The notes beneath the pieces are model-generated. The model worked only from the letters and a program-made list of their open reading frames with translations. It was not told the origin of the DNA and ran no database searches. Source: a virus. From it: a DNA stretch of 35,700 nucleotides. This document shows, piece by piece, positions 20,754 through 29,131 of this stretch (position 1 is its first letter; every line of letters begins with the position of its first letter). The stretch lies in IMG/VR virus record IMGVR_UViG_3300006128_000005, positions 1 to 35,700 of that record. One strand, given 5' to 3'. A program made the translations under genes and the position numbers.

Positions 20754-21146
20754 ATGGCAGGAACTCTCGTAGCGGATGTTTTACAAGATGGTGCTGGTAA
20801 TAGCACAGCAATGGATAATGCCATTTATGGTAGTGCAAAGGCTTGGGTAAATTTTGTTGGTTCTAGTGGTTCAATTAATCGTTCTTATAATGTTAGTTCT
20901 GTAACTAGAAACGGCACAGGAAACTATAATATTAATTTTACAAATGCTTTAGCGAGTAATTATTATGCTGTTGCTGGTTGTGTGTCATTAGATGGAACTA
21001 TTGGTGCAAGCGGAACTCCTTGTTTTGTTTTAACTGGTGGAACAAGCAGTAATCAGCAAACGACATCTACTTGTCAAATTGGTGTTGCTCAATATAACTC
21101 TACTAACGCTGACCATACAGTTGTTATGGTTAGTTTTATGGTTTAA
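20754..21146 (+). CDS. Small fibre-tip-like protein, copy B
   Basis: 130 residues, paralogue of the previous gene: MAGTLVADVLQDGAGNSTAM, AKAWVNFVGSSGSINRSYNV, SSVTRNGTGNYNINF. The first half aligns residue for residue in the AKAW to INF region; the second half differs and contains three cysteines. Divergent second halves with similar first halves suggest duplication with a variable exposed part. Confidence 0.65.
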   Translation: MAGTLVADVLQDGAGNSTAMDNAIYGSAKAWVNFVGSSGSINRSYNVSSVTRNGTGNYNINFTNALASNYYAVAGCVSLDGTIGASGTPCFVLTGGTSSNQQTTSTCQIGVAQYNSTNADHTVVMVSFMV

Positions 21147-21159
21147 ATAAGGAAAAATA

Positions 21160-21666
21160 ATGTCACAAGTAATGCCTTCCATTGAAAGACTCAAGCAAGT
21201 GTTTGAGTATAAGGATGGTATTCTTTATTGGAAAGCAAAACCACATCCTATGGCTTTTAGAGTAAAGGTTGGTGATGTTGCCGATAATTTAAAAAGTAAT
21301 GGATATAAATCAGTATTTTTAGATGGCAAATCATATCCATCCCATAGAATAGTTTATAAGCTATTTAATGGCGATTTTGAAGGTTTTATTGACCATATTG
21401 ATGGCAATCCGTCAAATAACAAAATTGATAATTTAAGGATTGCTACTGCCGAAGAAAATCAAAGAAATGCCAAAATTCGCAAAGACAATACATCTGGAAT
21501 CAAAGGTGTATCTTATGACAAATCTAAAGGTTCTTGGCGAGTAAGATTACAAGTAAATAAAAAGCAAAAGATATTTGGCGATTTTAAAGATTTAGAATTG
21601 GCAGAATTAGTAGCAATAGAAGCAAGAGATAAATATCATGGCAAGTTTGCCAATCATGGAATTTAA
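21160..21666 (+). CDS. HNH endonuclease with AP2-type DNA-binding domain
   Basis: 168 residues of the free-standing homing-endonuclease type. The HNH core runs from SHRIVYKLFNGDFEG to IDHIDGNPSNNKIDNLRIAT (about 66-104). The C-terminal AP2-like domain starts at NTSGIKGVSYDKSKGSWRVR. These genes spread by cutting related genomes that lack them. It sits between small fibre genes and does not visibly interrupt a frame. The ATG at 21160 was kept; an internal ATG four codons later also fits. Confidence 0.85.
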   Translation: MSQVMPSIERLKQVFEYKDGILYWKAKPHPMAFRVKVGDVADNLKSNGYKSVFLDGKSYPSHRIVYKLFNGDFEGFIDHIDGNPSNNKIDNLRIATAEENQRNAKIRKDNTSGIKGVSYDKSKGSWRVRLQVNKKQKIFGDFKDLELAELVAIEARDKYHGKFANHGI

Positions 21667-21677
21667 GGAGAAATAGC

Positions 21678-22070
21678 ATGGCAAGTGTAATTATTTATAG
21701 CAATAGTAATAGGGGCGTTTCGGTATGCGTGCCGACTGGTGAGTTACCCATTAATGAAGTTTTGGCAAAGGATGCTCCTGCTGGTGCAATTATTGTTGAT
21801 GATTCTGTATTACCGCAGGGTGCAGATTCGTCTTTTTTTGACGCTTGGGAACTAAACGGCTCTACAGTAACAGTAAACTTTGAAAAAGCTAAAGCAATTA
21901 AGTTAGCACAATTTAATGCTAAAGCTGTTCAAGAAGCTCAAAAGCGACAACTCAATACTTTAGCTGGTATTCCTAATGCTGTTAGCGATGCAGACTTTAC
22001 TGCTAGTTTAACTGCTGGTCGCACAGCTATTGCTAATGCAACAACTACTGCCGAATTAGTGGCTGTTTAA
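21678..22070 (+). CDS. Small tail-associated protein
   Basis: 130 residues. MASVIIYSNSNRGVSVCVPT opens a beta domain with NEVLAKDAPAGAIIVDDS; the C-terminal half is helical (KAKAIKLAQFNAKAVQEAQK, then ALTAGRTAIANATTTAEL-type sequence). The mix of a beta head and helical tail is common for small proteins encoded beside tail fibres, some of which are fibre-assembly factors. Assignment is by context. Confidence 0.6.
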   Translation: MASVIIYSNSNRGVSVCVPTGELPINEVLAKDAPAGAIIVDDSVLPQGADSSFFDAWELNGSTVTVNFEKAKAIKLAQFNAKAVQEAQKRQLNTLAGIPNAVSDADFTASLTAGRTAIANATTTAELVAV

Positions 22071-22079
22071 GGATAGATT

Positions 22080-22571
22080 ATGTCAGTATCTTTATACGGT
22101 AGTGGACAGACAGTCATTCAAGCTGTTTCTACAAGTTTAACTTCGACATTTACCATGTCAGGTCAAACACAAACTGCTATTACTGGTTTATCAGCAACTA
22201 TTACTCCACAAAGCACAACAAGTTCAATTTTAGTTATTGTTACAATTGGCGGTTATTCTCAAGGTACTGGTCAAGGTAGATTTATATTAACTAGAGGTGG
22301 CACAAATATTGGTATTGGTGCGGCTGGTAGCGGTCAATTGCAAATATCTTTTGGTATTAGCGGTCCATCAAGCGGTGTAACAATGATTACTGGTGGAATT
22401 TCTTATTTAGATGCACCATCTTCAACTTCATCTTTAACTTATGGTGTTACTGTAAGTTCAAATGATGCAGGTCAAACAATCTATATTAATAGGTCTGTTT
22501 CTGATACAGGAAGCACATCAGCACAAAGGACTATTTCTAATATTACTCTTTTGGAGATTTCAGGCTCATGA
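22080..22571 (+). CDS. Jelly-roll-like fibre or tip protein
   Basis: 163 residues, nearly all beta with Ser/Thr/Gly. MSVSLYGSGQTVIQAVSTSL, TAITGLSATITPQSTTSSIL and FILTRGGTNIGIG suggest a C1q/TNF-like beta-sandwich known from phage adhesin tips. Ends with RTISNITLLEISGS. Overlaps the next gene by ATGA. Function inferred from fold-like pattern and neighbours. Confidence 0.6.
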   Translation: MSVSLYGSGQTVIQAVSTSLTSTFTMSGQTQTAITGLSATITPQSTTSSILVIVTIGGYSQGTGQGRFILTRGGTNIGIGAAGSGQLQISFGISGPSSGVTMITGGISYLDAPSSTSSLTYGVTVSSNDAGQTIYINRSVSDTGSTSAQRTISNITLLEISGS

Positions 22572-22825
22572 TTGACTATGCACTTATTCTCGCCACAAAT
22601 TATGCTGGCAAACAATGGTCGCTTACTGGCGATTCTTATGATGGTTTGCAATGGCATGATGAATCTGCAAAACCAACACAAACAGAATTAGATGCTTTAT
22701 GGGAAGCAACACAAGCACAAGTTCAAGCTAAAGAACAAGCCGCTAAAGATGCAAAGGCTTCTGCACTAGCTAAACTAACTGCACTTGGCTTAACTGAAGA
22801 TGAAGTAAAAGCCTTAATCGGATAA
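22568..22825 (+). CDS. Small fibre-cluster protein with helical tail
   Basis: 85 residues. MIDYALILATNYAGKQWSLT then LQWHDESAKPTQTELDALWE, then a Lys/Ala/Gln-rich helix ending LTALGLTEDEVKALIG. This 'W-D-SAKPT-EL' plus 'LGLTEDEVKAL' layout recurs in small genes following phage tail fibres. Exact role unknown; fibre assembly is possible. Coupled to both neighbours (ATGA, TAATG). Confidence 0.65.
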   Translation: MIDYALILATNYAGKQWSLTGDSYDGLQWHDESAKPTQTELDALWEATQAQVQAKEQAAKDAKASALAKLTALGLTEDEVKALIG

Positions 22826-23136
22826 TGGAATATCAGTGGAAAATATTAGAAGTATTTGCGCATGACGGTTTAATCACTCATGTTCGTTATCACTTGACCG
22901 CTATTGATGGCGAACACCAAGTTAATACCGAAGGAACGCATTACTTTAAAGATCAAACCATTAAAAAGCCGTTTGAAGAAGTAAAAGAATCAGATATATG
23001 CTCTTGGATTGATCAAGACACTATTCAGGAAGATATATCTAGCATAAAATTAAACCTGGCTGCTCAAATTGAGTTGCTTAAAAACAACAAAAAAGTGGAA
23101 TTTCCTTGGTTAGCTAACACTTTTACCATTGATTAA
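22825..23136 (+). CDS. Conserved small phage protein (DUF7936-like)
   Basis: 103 residues. [40 protein letters not shown] and [17 protein letters not shown] resemble a small protein seen in many environmental phages near tail genes (I recall a DUF7936-type family). Function unknown. It ends nine bases before the gp4-like neck gene. Confidence 0.6.
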   Translation: MEYQWKILEVFAHDGLITHVRYHLTAIDGEHQVNTEGTHYFKDQTIKKPFEEVKESDICSWIDQDTIQEDISSIKLNLAAQIELLKNNKKVEFPWLANTFTID

Positions 23137-23144
23137 GGATTGTC

Positions 23145-24116
23145 ATGACGCAGCCGATTGATATTATTTCTAGAGCATTAAAAGATATTGGTGCGTTGGA
23201 AGCTGGCGAGACCCCAACTCCTGAAGCTACCCAAGATGCGTTTGACATGCTTAATGACCTTGTAGACCAGTGGTCTAACGAAGATATGATGGTGTTTTAC
23301 AAAAATGAGATTGTATTCCCTATCACCTCAGGTCAAACTCAATATACGATTGGCCCAGGCGGTCAAATTGGCGCAGTAGTTACAGGCTCTATTTCAGGAA
23401 CTATCCTTACCGTTACTGCAATTACATCAGGCGCTATTAACTTAGGTCAAACCCTTAGTGGCGCAGGCATTACACCTGGCACTAAGATTGTGGCTATGCT
23501 CACAGGCGCAGGCAACAACGTTAATGAGGCTGGAACTTACCAGTTAAATATTAGTCAAACTGTAGCCTCTGAAACAATTAATCTTTACTATCAAAGACCA
23601 TTGCAGATTAACTCTGCCTTTGTGCGTATTAATACCAATTCAAACGGTGTGCCAATTATTAACGGTGGCCTTGACTATCCTGTAGCCGTTTTGAACGTAG
23701 AAGATTACGAAATGATTGGTTTAAAGACCTTAAGCGGTCCTTGGCCAAAGGCTCTTTACTATCAGCCAAGCGAAACTCTAGGCAACCTATATGTATGGCC
23801 AAATCCTTCTCAGGGCGAAATGCATATATTTGTAGATAACCTATTCCAAGGCTATACAACCATTAACGACACCATATTGCTTCCACAAGGCTATTCTATG
23901 GCCCTTAGATGGAACTTGGCAGAGCGTTTAATGCCTATGTATGGCAAAGTAAATCAAACCCAAATTGCCATGATTGGAGGCTATGCAGCACAATCTAAAG
24001 CTACCGTAAAACGCACAAATATGCGTCCAGTTCAATCTGCTAGATTTAATGATGCCATTCTATCTAGCCGTCAAAAAGATGCTGGTTGGATTCTTTCAGG
24101 CGGATTCTTTAGATAA
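23145..24116 (+). CDS. Head-completion / tail accessory protein, P22 gp4-like, with inserted beta domain
   Basis: 323 residues, about twice P22 gp4 (166). The N-terminus [20 protein letters not shown], with [20 protein letters not shown] (32-51), matches the portal-binding helical core. A foreign beta module (about 76-149: [20 protein letters not shown] through [14 protein letters not shown]) interrupts the core, which resumes with [13 protein letters not shown] and [16 protein letters not shown]. It closes the portal after packaging and connects to the gp10-like hub. The same module occurs twice in the next gene. Its stop and the next ATG overlap (TAATG). Confidence 0.8.
   Translation: MTQPIDIISRALKDIGALEAGETPTPEATQDAFDMLNDLVDQWSNEDMMVFYKNEIVFPITSGQTQYTIGPGGQIGAVVTGSISGTILTVTAITSGAINLGQTLSGAGITPGTKIVAMLTGAGNNVNEAGTYQLNISQTVASETINLYYQRPLQINSAFVRINTNSNGVPIINGGLDYPVAVLNVEDYEMIGLKTLSGPWPKALYYQPSETLGNLYVWPNPSQGEMHIFVDNLFQGYTTINDTILLPQGYSMALRWNLAERLMPMYGKVNQTQIAMIGGYAAQSKATVKRTNMRPVQSARFNDAILSSRQKDAGWILSGGFFR
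23370..23591 (+). repeat. Neck beta-module, copy in the gp4-like gene
   Basis: Encodes [28 protein letters not shown] and [14 protein letters not shown], homologous at protein level to 24512-24697 and 24713-25159 in the next gene. Confidence 0.65.
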
Positions 24117-26347
24117 TGGCTGACTTTGGCTTTGTAGGCGCATCCTATGAGGCTCCGAGTATCTATCAAGATGCTCAGGAGTGTATTAATTGGCGGCCTG
24201 AAATTGATCCTACCAAACCTCAAGGTGCAAGGGGTGTTGTAGCGCTTTACCCAACTCCAGGCCTTACTATTAAAGCGGTGCTTTCTGCTTTGTCGCAAGT
24301 AAGAGGCATGAGAACGCTATCAGGCGGACAGTATTTAGTGGCCGTTAGCGGTGCTTATGTCTATATTATGACCAGCAATTTAACTCCCACTATTATTGGT
24401 CAGTTAAATACAAGCACAGGCAACGTTGGAATTACTGATAACGGTCAAAACGTTTATATTACTGACGGCTCTTATCGCTACACATGGCGCATTTCTACTC
24501 CTGCAACTGCTACATTTAATGCTACCATTTCAGGCACAACTTTAACGGTTGTAAACGTAGCCTCAGGCACTATTGGCACAGGACAGGCTTTGTTTGGTAT
24601 TGGAGTGCCAGCTGAAACCGTTATCGTTTCAGGCTCAGGTAGCACTTGGACTTTAAATAATTCCGTAACAATAGCCACCGCAGAAACTATGACGTCCGTT
24701 CCTGTGGCCGCAGTAATTACCGCAGCTACTTCAGGCACAACTTTAACCGTTTCAGCTATTGGCACAAACCAAGTCTTATATCCAGGTCAAACAATTACTG
24801 GCTCGACTATTACTGCCAACACTATTATTTCAGCTTACGGCCAAGGCGCTATATTAAGTGCGACTATTGCTACCGCTGGCACAGGATACGCTGTAAACGA
24901 CACAGTTACGGTTTTGGGCGGTGTTTATGGAAACACCCCAGCTACCTATACAGTTACCGCTATTGGCGCAAGTGGGGCTGTAACAACGCTTTCACAAACC
25001 TTTCCTGGAAACTACACCAGCGTTCCAGCAAATAACGTTTCTACCTCAACAAACGGTTCAGGCACAGGGTTAACCCTAACAGCTACCTTTGGCACAGGAT
25101 ATGGCGGAACTGGTAACTATATTATTAATAATACGCAAACCGTAGGCTCTGCGACTATGTATGCGCTCAACTGGAGCGTATTGCCATCTAATGACGGTGC
25201 TTTCCAGGGCGCTGACGTTGTAGATATTGTGGATAACTACTTTATTTATAACAATCCAAATACACAACAGTGGGCGGCATCTAATGTATTGTCACCCATT
25301 ACATACGGTTTAAGTTTTGCATCTAAATTTACTGGTCCTGACAATCTTGTTTCTTTAATTGCCGATCATGGACAGGTTTATTTGCTAGGCGAAACAACCT
25401 CTGAGGTGTGGGCAGACCAAGGCTTGTTTCCATTCCCATTCCAGCGTATTCCTGGATCGTCTAGCCAGCATGGTATTGCTGCAAAGTTTTCAGTAGCTCG
25501 CCTAGGTAATTCTTTTGCATATTTGGCAAGAAACAATCGTGGCCAATCTGAAATTGTGGTTATGGAAGGATATTTTCCTAAGCGTATTTCAACCCATGCG
25601 GTAGAAAATACCTTGGTAAATCAGTATGTTGCAGATGCCGTAGCCTATACTTATCAGCTAGAAGGCCATGAGTGCTATGTAATATCTTTCCCAACATTAG
25701 ACTTAACTTGGGTATATGACATCGCCACAGGCCTTTGGCATAAATGGTTATGGACAGACAACCAAAATAAATATCACCGTCACCGCTCAAATTGCGCTGC
25801 TTACTTCCAAAATATGGTCTTGGTTGGCGATTGGCAAAACGGCAATATTTACGAGTTAGACCCTCAAAATTACACTGATAATGGCGATTACATACGCAGA
25901 CTGCGTAGATGCCCTCATCTTGTCACAGATTTGCAACGTCAATATTTTGACGAATTACAAATTCAATTCCAGCCTGGTGTTGGTGTTGGTGGCACAACTA
26001 CATCGATTGACACAGGAAACTATATCGGAACACCCTATTACATTCCTGCAAACGGTTCATTAGTTATTTTGGCCAATCAAACGGATATTTTAGGATTTAA
26101 TAACCAAGTTGCTACCGATACGACCTTTACCAACCCACAGGCTATGTTGCGCTGGTCCAACGATGGTGGATCTACATGGTCAAACGAACATTGGTCAAAA
26201 ATTGGTCAACAAGGCAAATATAAGAATCGTGCGATTTGGCGCAGGCTAGGTATGGCTCGAGATCGCATTTTTGAGGTATCTTTTACCGATCCTGTGAAAT
26301 GCGTCATAGTTTCAGCCAATCTAAAAGGTAGCGAGGGAGATAACTAA
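24116..26347 (+). CDS. Packaged-DNA stabilisation / tail hub protein, P22 gp10-like
   Basis: 743 residues, against 472 in P22 gp10. The N-terminus FGFVGASYEAPSIYQDAQEC, INWRPEID and VVALYPTPGL fit the gp10 family, as do PFQRIPGSSSQHGIA and the WVYDIATGLWHKW region. The extra length is mostly an insertion at about 130-350 with two copies of a beta module (133-194 and 200-348); the second is itself split by a GTGY-type beta repeat (245-327). It forms the hub between the gp4 ring and the needle or fibres. TAATG overlaps on both sides. Confidence 0.8.
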   Translation: MADFGFVGASYEAPSIYQDAQECINWRPEIDPTKPQGARGVVALYPTPGLTIKAVLSALSQVRGMRTLSGGQYLVAVSGAYVYIMTSNLTPTIIGQLNTSTGNVGITDNGQNVYITDGSYRYTWRISTPATATFNATISGTTLTVVNVASGTIGTGQALFGIGVPAETVIVSGSGSTWTLNNSVTIATAETMTSVPVAAVITAATSGTTLTVSAIGTNQVLYPGQTITGSTITANTIISAYGQGAILSATIATAGTGYAVNDTVTVLGGVYGNTPATYTVTAIGASGAVTTLSQTFPGNYTSVPANNVSTSTNGSGTGLTLTATFGTGYGGTGNYIINNTQTVGSATMYALNWSVLPSNDGAFQGADVVDIVDNYFIYNNPNTQQWAASNVLSPITYGLSFASKFTGPDNLVSLIADHGQVYLLGETTSEVWADQGLFPFPFQRIPGSSSQHGIAAKFSVARLGNSFAYLARNNRGQSEIVVMEGYFPKRISTHAVENTLVNQYVADAVAYTYQLEGHECYVISFPTLDLTWVYDIATGLWHKWLWTDNQNKYHRHRSNCAAYFQNMVLVGDWQNGNIYELDPQNYTDNGDYIRRLRRCPHLVTDLQRQYFDELQIQFQPGVGVGGTTTSIDTGNYIGTPYYIPANGSLVILANQTDILGFNNQVATDTTFTNPQAMLRWSNDGGSTWSNEHWSKIGQQGKYKNRAIWRRLGMARDRIFEVSFTDPVKCVIVSANLKGSEGDN
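24512..24697 (+). repeat. Neck beta-module, copy 1 in the gp10-like gene
   Basis: Encodes ISGTTLTVVNVASGTIGTGQ through WTLNNSVTIATAETM. The 18 bases at 24529-24546 are identical to 24730-24747 in copy 2. Confidence 0.65.
24713..25159 (+). repeat. Neck beta-module, copy 2 in the gp10-like gene, split by a nested domain
   Basis: Encodes TSGTTLTVSAIGTNQVLYPG at one end and YIINNTQTVGSATMYA at the other. Bases 24848-25096 between them encode a different repeat (ATIATAGTGYAVNDTVTVLG to GTGLTLTATFGTG), so one beta domain lies inside another. Confidence 0.6.
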
Positions 26348-26583
26348 TGTCTAGTTCTTTATGGGGATCTTCCCAAGGCAATCCTTATCCTGTCACACCT
26401 TTATTAGACGATAATACAAAAATGCCCACAAGGGCATGGCAACAATGGTTTTTGAACTTGCTTAACTTTTCAAGTTCAGGAACGGCAACACCTGGCACAG
26501 CGACTTTGCCAACAAAGCCTGCTGGTTTTATGAACGTAACAGTTAATGGCAAACAATACAAAGTCCCTTATTACAACCCATGA
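26347..26583 (+). CDS. Small protein in the tail-needle gene position
   Basis: 78 residues: MSSSLWGSSQGNPYPVTPLL, TRAWQQWFLNLLNF and a C-terminal VNGKQYKVPYYNP. It follows the gp10-like gene as gp26 (needle) does in P22 but lacks the long helical trimer repeats, so it is not a normal needle. The N-terminal Trp/Pro-rich segment and C-terminal aromatic strand suggest a small structural plug or tail component. Conserved-looking but not recognised. Overlaps both neighbours by four bases or less. Confidence 0.6.
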   Translation: MSSSLWGSSQGNPYPVTPLLDDNTKMPTRAWQQWFLNLLNFSSSGTATPGTATLPTKPAGFMNVTVNGKQYKVPYYNP

Positions 26584-27026
26584 TTGAATATAAAAACGAT
26601 AATTGGCTGGAAAATTTAGACAAATTAAAGGTAATTATCCAGGATCATTATGAGGAATTATCTGTTACCAAGACTTTTCCTTTAGATCCTGATTGGGATG
26701 CTTATAAGCAGATTTTAGATAGTGGAAAGTTAAGATTTATTACTTGTAAGGAAGATGGAGAATTAATCGGTTACATCATATTTTTTGTGATGCCACACCT
26801 TCATTACAAGACTTGTATTACCGCTTTTGAGGACATTTACTTTTTAAAGAAAGAATATCGCAAAGGCAGAGTTGGAATTAGGATGTTCCAATTTGCAGAA
26901 AAACTGCTAAAAGAAGAGGGTGTTGATCGAATTCTTTACAACACCAAAATTCACTCTGATAACAGCAGTCTTTTTGAATATTTGGGATATAAACTTATTG
27001 ACAAAGTATTTACTAAACTGTTGTAA
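26580..27026 (+). CDS. GNAT-family N-acetyltransferase
   Basis: 148 residues. FITCKEDGELIGYIIFFVMP (the central beta hairpin), EDIYFLKKEYRKGRVGIRMF (85-104, acetyl-CoA binding; the loop reads RKGRVG in place of the usual Q/R-x-x-G-x-G/A) and NSSLFEYLGYKL (the NxxxxFYExxGF-type end) define a GNAT fold. Such genes are often found among phage structural genes and may modify a virion or host protein. Substrate unknown. It is coupled to the preceding gene by ATGA. Confidence 0.8.
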   Translation: MIEYKNDNWLENLDKLKVIIQDHYEELSVTKTFPLDPDWDAYKQILDSGKLRFITCKEDGELIGYIIFFVMPHLHYKTCITAFEDIYFLKKEYRKGRVGIRMFQFAEKLLKEEGVDRILYNTKIHSDNSSLFEYLGYKLIDKVFTKLL

Positions 27027-27060
27027 AAATGCGAAAATTAGGCATTAGATTGGAGAAATT

Positions 27061-27882
27061 ATGGGCGCAAGTGCAGCAATAGTCGCAGCACCGATTGTCG
27101 GACAAGTAGTTGGTGGCCTCATTGGAGGAGGCGGAGCATCGCAAGCTGGTCAAACAGCAGCGAGTGGCGCACAACAGGCTCAACAGACCCTACAGCAAAA
27201 TCTTCAAAATTTAAGCCCTAATTATCAGCCTTATATTGATCTTGGCAAACAAGGCACATCGTCATTATCTAGCATGATGCCTTACTTGACTAACCAGTTT
27301 AGTAATGCCGATTTAAACGCTAATTTAGCCCCTAATTACGCTTTTCAGCTTCAACAAGGGCAACAGGCTAATACTATGGCAAATAATGCCACAGGAGGCG
27401 CTGTTGGCGGTAATGCGCTTGCTGCACTGCAAAATTACACCCAAGGCCAGGCTGGTAGCGCTTATCAGCAGGCTTTCAATAACTATCAGACTCAACGTGG
27501 CAATATATTTAATACCTTATCAGGTATAGCAAATATTGGTGCAACTGGTGTTTCAAACCTTGGAAACCTTGCTACAGGCACAGCACAAGGTGTGGGCCAG
27601 TTACAAACTGGCGCAGCAAATGCAATCGCAGCTGGTCAAGTTGGCGCAGCAAACGCTTATGGCGGTGCAGCACAAAATATTGGCAACAGCGTTATGTTGG
27701 GATCGTTGCTTAATCAAGGTCAAAATTCAGGAATGAATTTATTTAATAGTTCACCTAATTCTTCAAGTTATATGAATAACATTGGGGCAGGTAGTGGATC
27801 AATGGATTTGTTTGGAAATGCGTCTAATGGCTTAGGAGCTGGTGGATCGGCTGATTATCTATCTATGATTGGATTGGCATAA
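27061..27882 (+). CDS. DNA ejection protein (P22 gp7-position)
   Basis: 273 residues. A hydrophobic Gly/Ala/Val N-terminal segment (MGASAAIVAAPIVGQVVGGL, about 1-27) can enter a membrane, followed by Gln/Ala/Asn-rich helices with LAPNYAFQLQQGQQANTMAN and ALAALQNYTQGQAGSAYQQA. This layout is widespread in podovirus ejection proteins that leave the capsid with DNA and build a channel in the host envelope. Identity as the first of three ejection proteins follows from family look and gene order. Confidence 0.75.
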   Translation: MGASAAIVAAPIVGQVVGGLIGGGGASQAGQTAASGAQQAQQTLQQNLQNLSPNYQPYIDLGKQGTSSLSSMMPYLTNQFSNADLNANLAPNYAFQLQQGQQANTMANNATGGAVGGNALAALQNYTQGQAGSAYQQAFNNYQTQRGNIFNTLSGIANIGATGVSNLGNLATGTAQGVGQLQTGAANAIAAGQVGAANAYGGAAQNIGNSVMLGSLLNQGQNSGMNLFNSSPNSSSYMNNIGAGSGSMDLFGNASNGLGAGGSADYLSMIGLA

Positions 27883-27883
27883 T

Positions 27884-29131
27884 ATGGCAAATTATGATGT
27901 TTCTACAGTAGCTTCACAAATTAACCCCCCTGCAACTACAAGCATAGGAGATATGCTTAATGTTGCTCGAGGCGCACAAGCGTATCAACAAGCGCAACAA
28001 ATTAACCCTTTAAAGCTACAACAAGAACAAACAGCCACAGAACAAGCTAAATACAACTTTCAGCAAGTCAAGGCTGAAAAAGCTAAAGGTTTGGCTACTT
28101 CCTTATTGGCAAGCTCAAATTGGCAAGATCCTGCTGAAATGGCCAAGGAGTTTGATTTTGTAGAGCGCACAGCAACTCATCAAGGTTTGGATGTTACTAG
28201 CCCCAATAACCCTTTAGAGCAGATAAAAACTGTATATGAAAAGGAAGGGCCACAGGCGGCTTATAAAAAGCTATACCAAATGACCTATGGATCTCAGGCG
28301 CCAAGCACTCAATTTGAAGGTGCTGGAAGAACTATTTCACCTAATATTCCAGGCGCACCAGCAACTCCAAGCGGTCCAGCATCAGCACAAGCTATGCCAA
28401 GCGCACAAGCGCCAGCACAGCCTGTTCCTGAACTTAGCCAGCCTGTAGCGCCTTTATATCCAGTAAGAAAAGGTGGTCAGGTATATACGCTTGATCCTTC
28501 TGAGGCTGCCGATAAAGAAAAAGGCTTTGCTCATAGAGATTCTTTAATCAGCAGACAGTCTCAATTAACAACTGAACGCAGAAATGTGGAAGAGGTTATT
28601 AAATCTGCCAATGAACTAGAAAAATCATGGGCTCCAACCTCAGGCATTTTAGGTTCAGCTTATCGTCACCTAGCAACTTGGGCTGGCGATCCTACTTATT
28701 TAGAATTAAGCAAAAACTTAGCACAAGCGCAATTAAGCAATATGAAAGCGTTAGGATTATCTACTGATGCAGATAAAAACTTGGTTGCTGCCGCACAAGG
28801 TAACTACACTTATCCTCCTGAAATTTTAATGAAGATTGCCAATCGAGCTAAAGCCGATATGACCAATATTGATATGCAGGCAACGGCAGCAGATAAGTAT
28901 TCAAGAATTTATGGCGATAACAATATGAAAGCATTCCAGCAAATGTGGAATAAGAATGCTGACTCTAAGATTTTTGAAATTATTAATTTAGCCAAAGATA
29001 CTAATTTGTCTAGAGATGAAAAAGAAAAAATTACAGAGCAATTGTTAGGGCCTAAAGATAGTCCTGAAAGAAAAGTATTTGATCAAAAATATAAAAATAT
29101 TGTGAAGCTCCAACAAACTGGAACTCTGTAA
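27884..29131 (+). CDS. DNA ejection protein (P22 gp20-position)
   Basis: 415 residues from ATG 27884; an open TTG lies at 27869. Helical, Gln/Ala-rich N-terminal part (YQQAQQINPLKLQQEQTATE), a Pro/Ala-rich linker around 152-190 (GPASAQAMPSAQAPAQPVPE), and a helical C-terminal domain. Its place between a gp7-like and a transglycosylase-bearing gene suggests an internal virion protein expelled with the DNA. Sequence similarity to P22 gp20 itself is not obvious. Its stop overlaps the next ATG (TAATG). Confidence 0.65.
   Translation: MANYDVSTVASQINPPATTSIGDMLNVARGAQAYQQAQQINPLKLQQEQTATEQAKYNFQQVKAEKAKGLATSLLASSNWQDPAEMAKEFDFVERTATHQGLDVTSPNNPLEQIKTVYEKEGPQAAYKKLYQMTYGSQAPSTQFEGAGRTISPNIPGAPATPSGPASAQAMPSAQAPAQPVPELSQPVAPLYPVRKGGQVYTLDPSEAADKEKGFAHRDSLISRQSQLTTERRNVEEVIKSANELEKSWAPTSGILGSAYRHLATWAGDPTYLELSKNLAQAQLSNMKALGLSTDADKNLVAAAQGNYTYPPEILMKIANRAKADMTNIDMQATAADKYSRIYGDNNMKAFQQMWNKNADSKIFEIINLAKDTNLSRDEKEKITEQLLGPKDSPERKVFDQKYKNIVKLQQTGTL

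Noticed and set aside
17384-22571. Diversity-generating retroelement targeting the fibre genes
   Set aside because: No reverse transcriptase gene and no template/variable repeat pair was seen in the window.
18022-25080. Shared 17-nt sequence containing GGGTTAACCC in the fibre gene (about 18018) and the gp10-like gene (about 25060)
   Set aside because: Both copies encode the common GTGLTLT repeat phrase, so shared codon choice explains the match.
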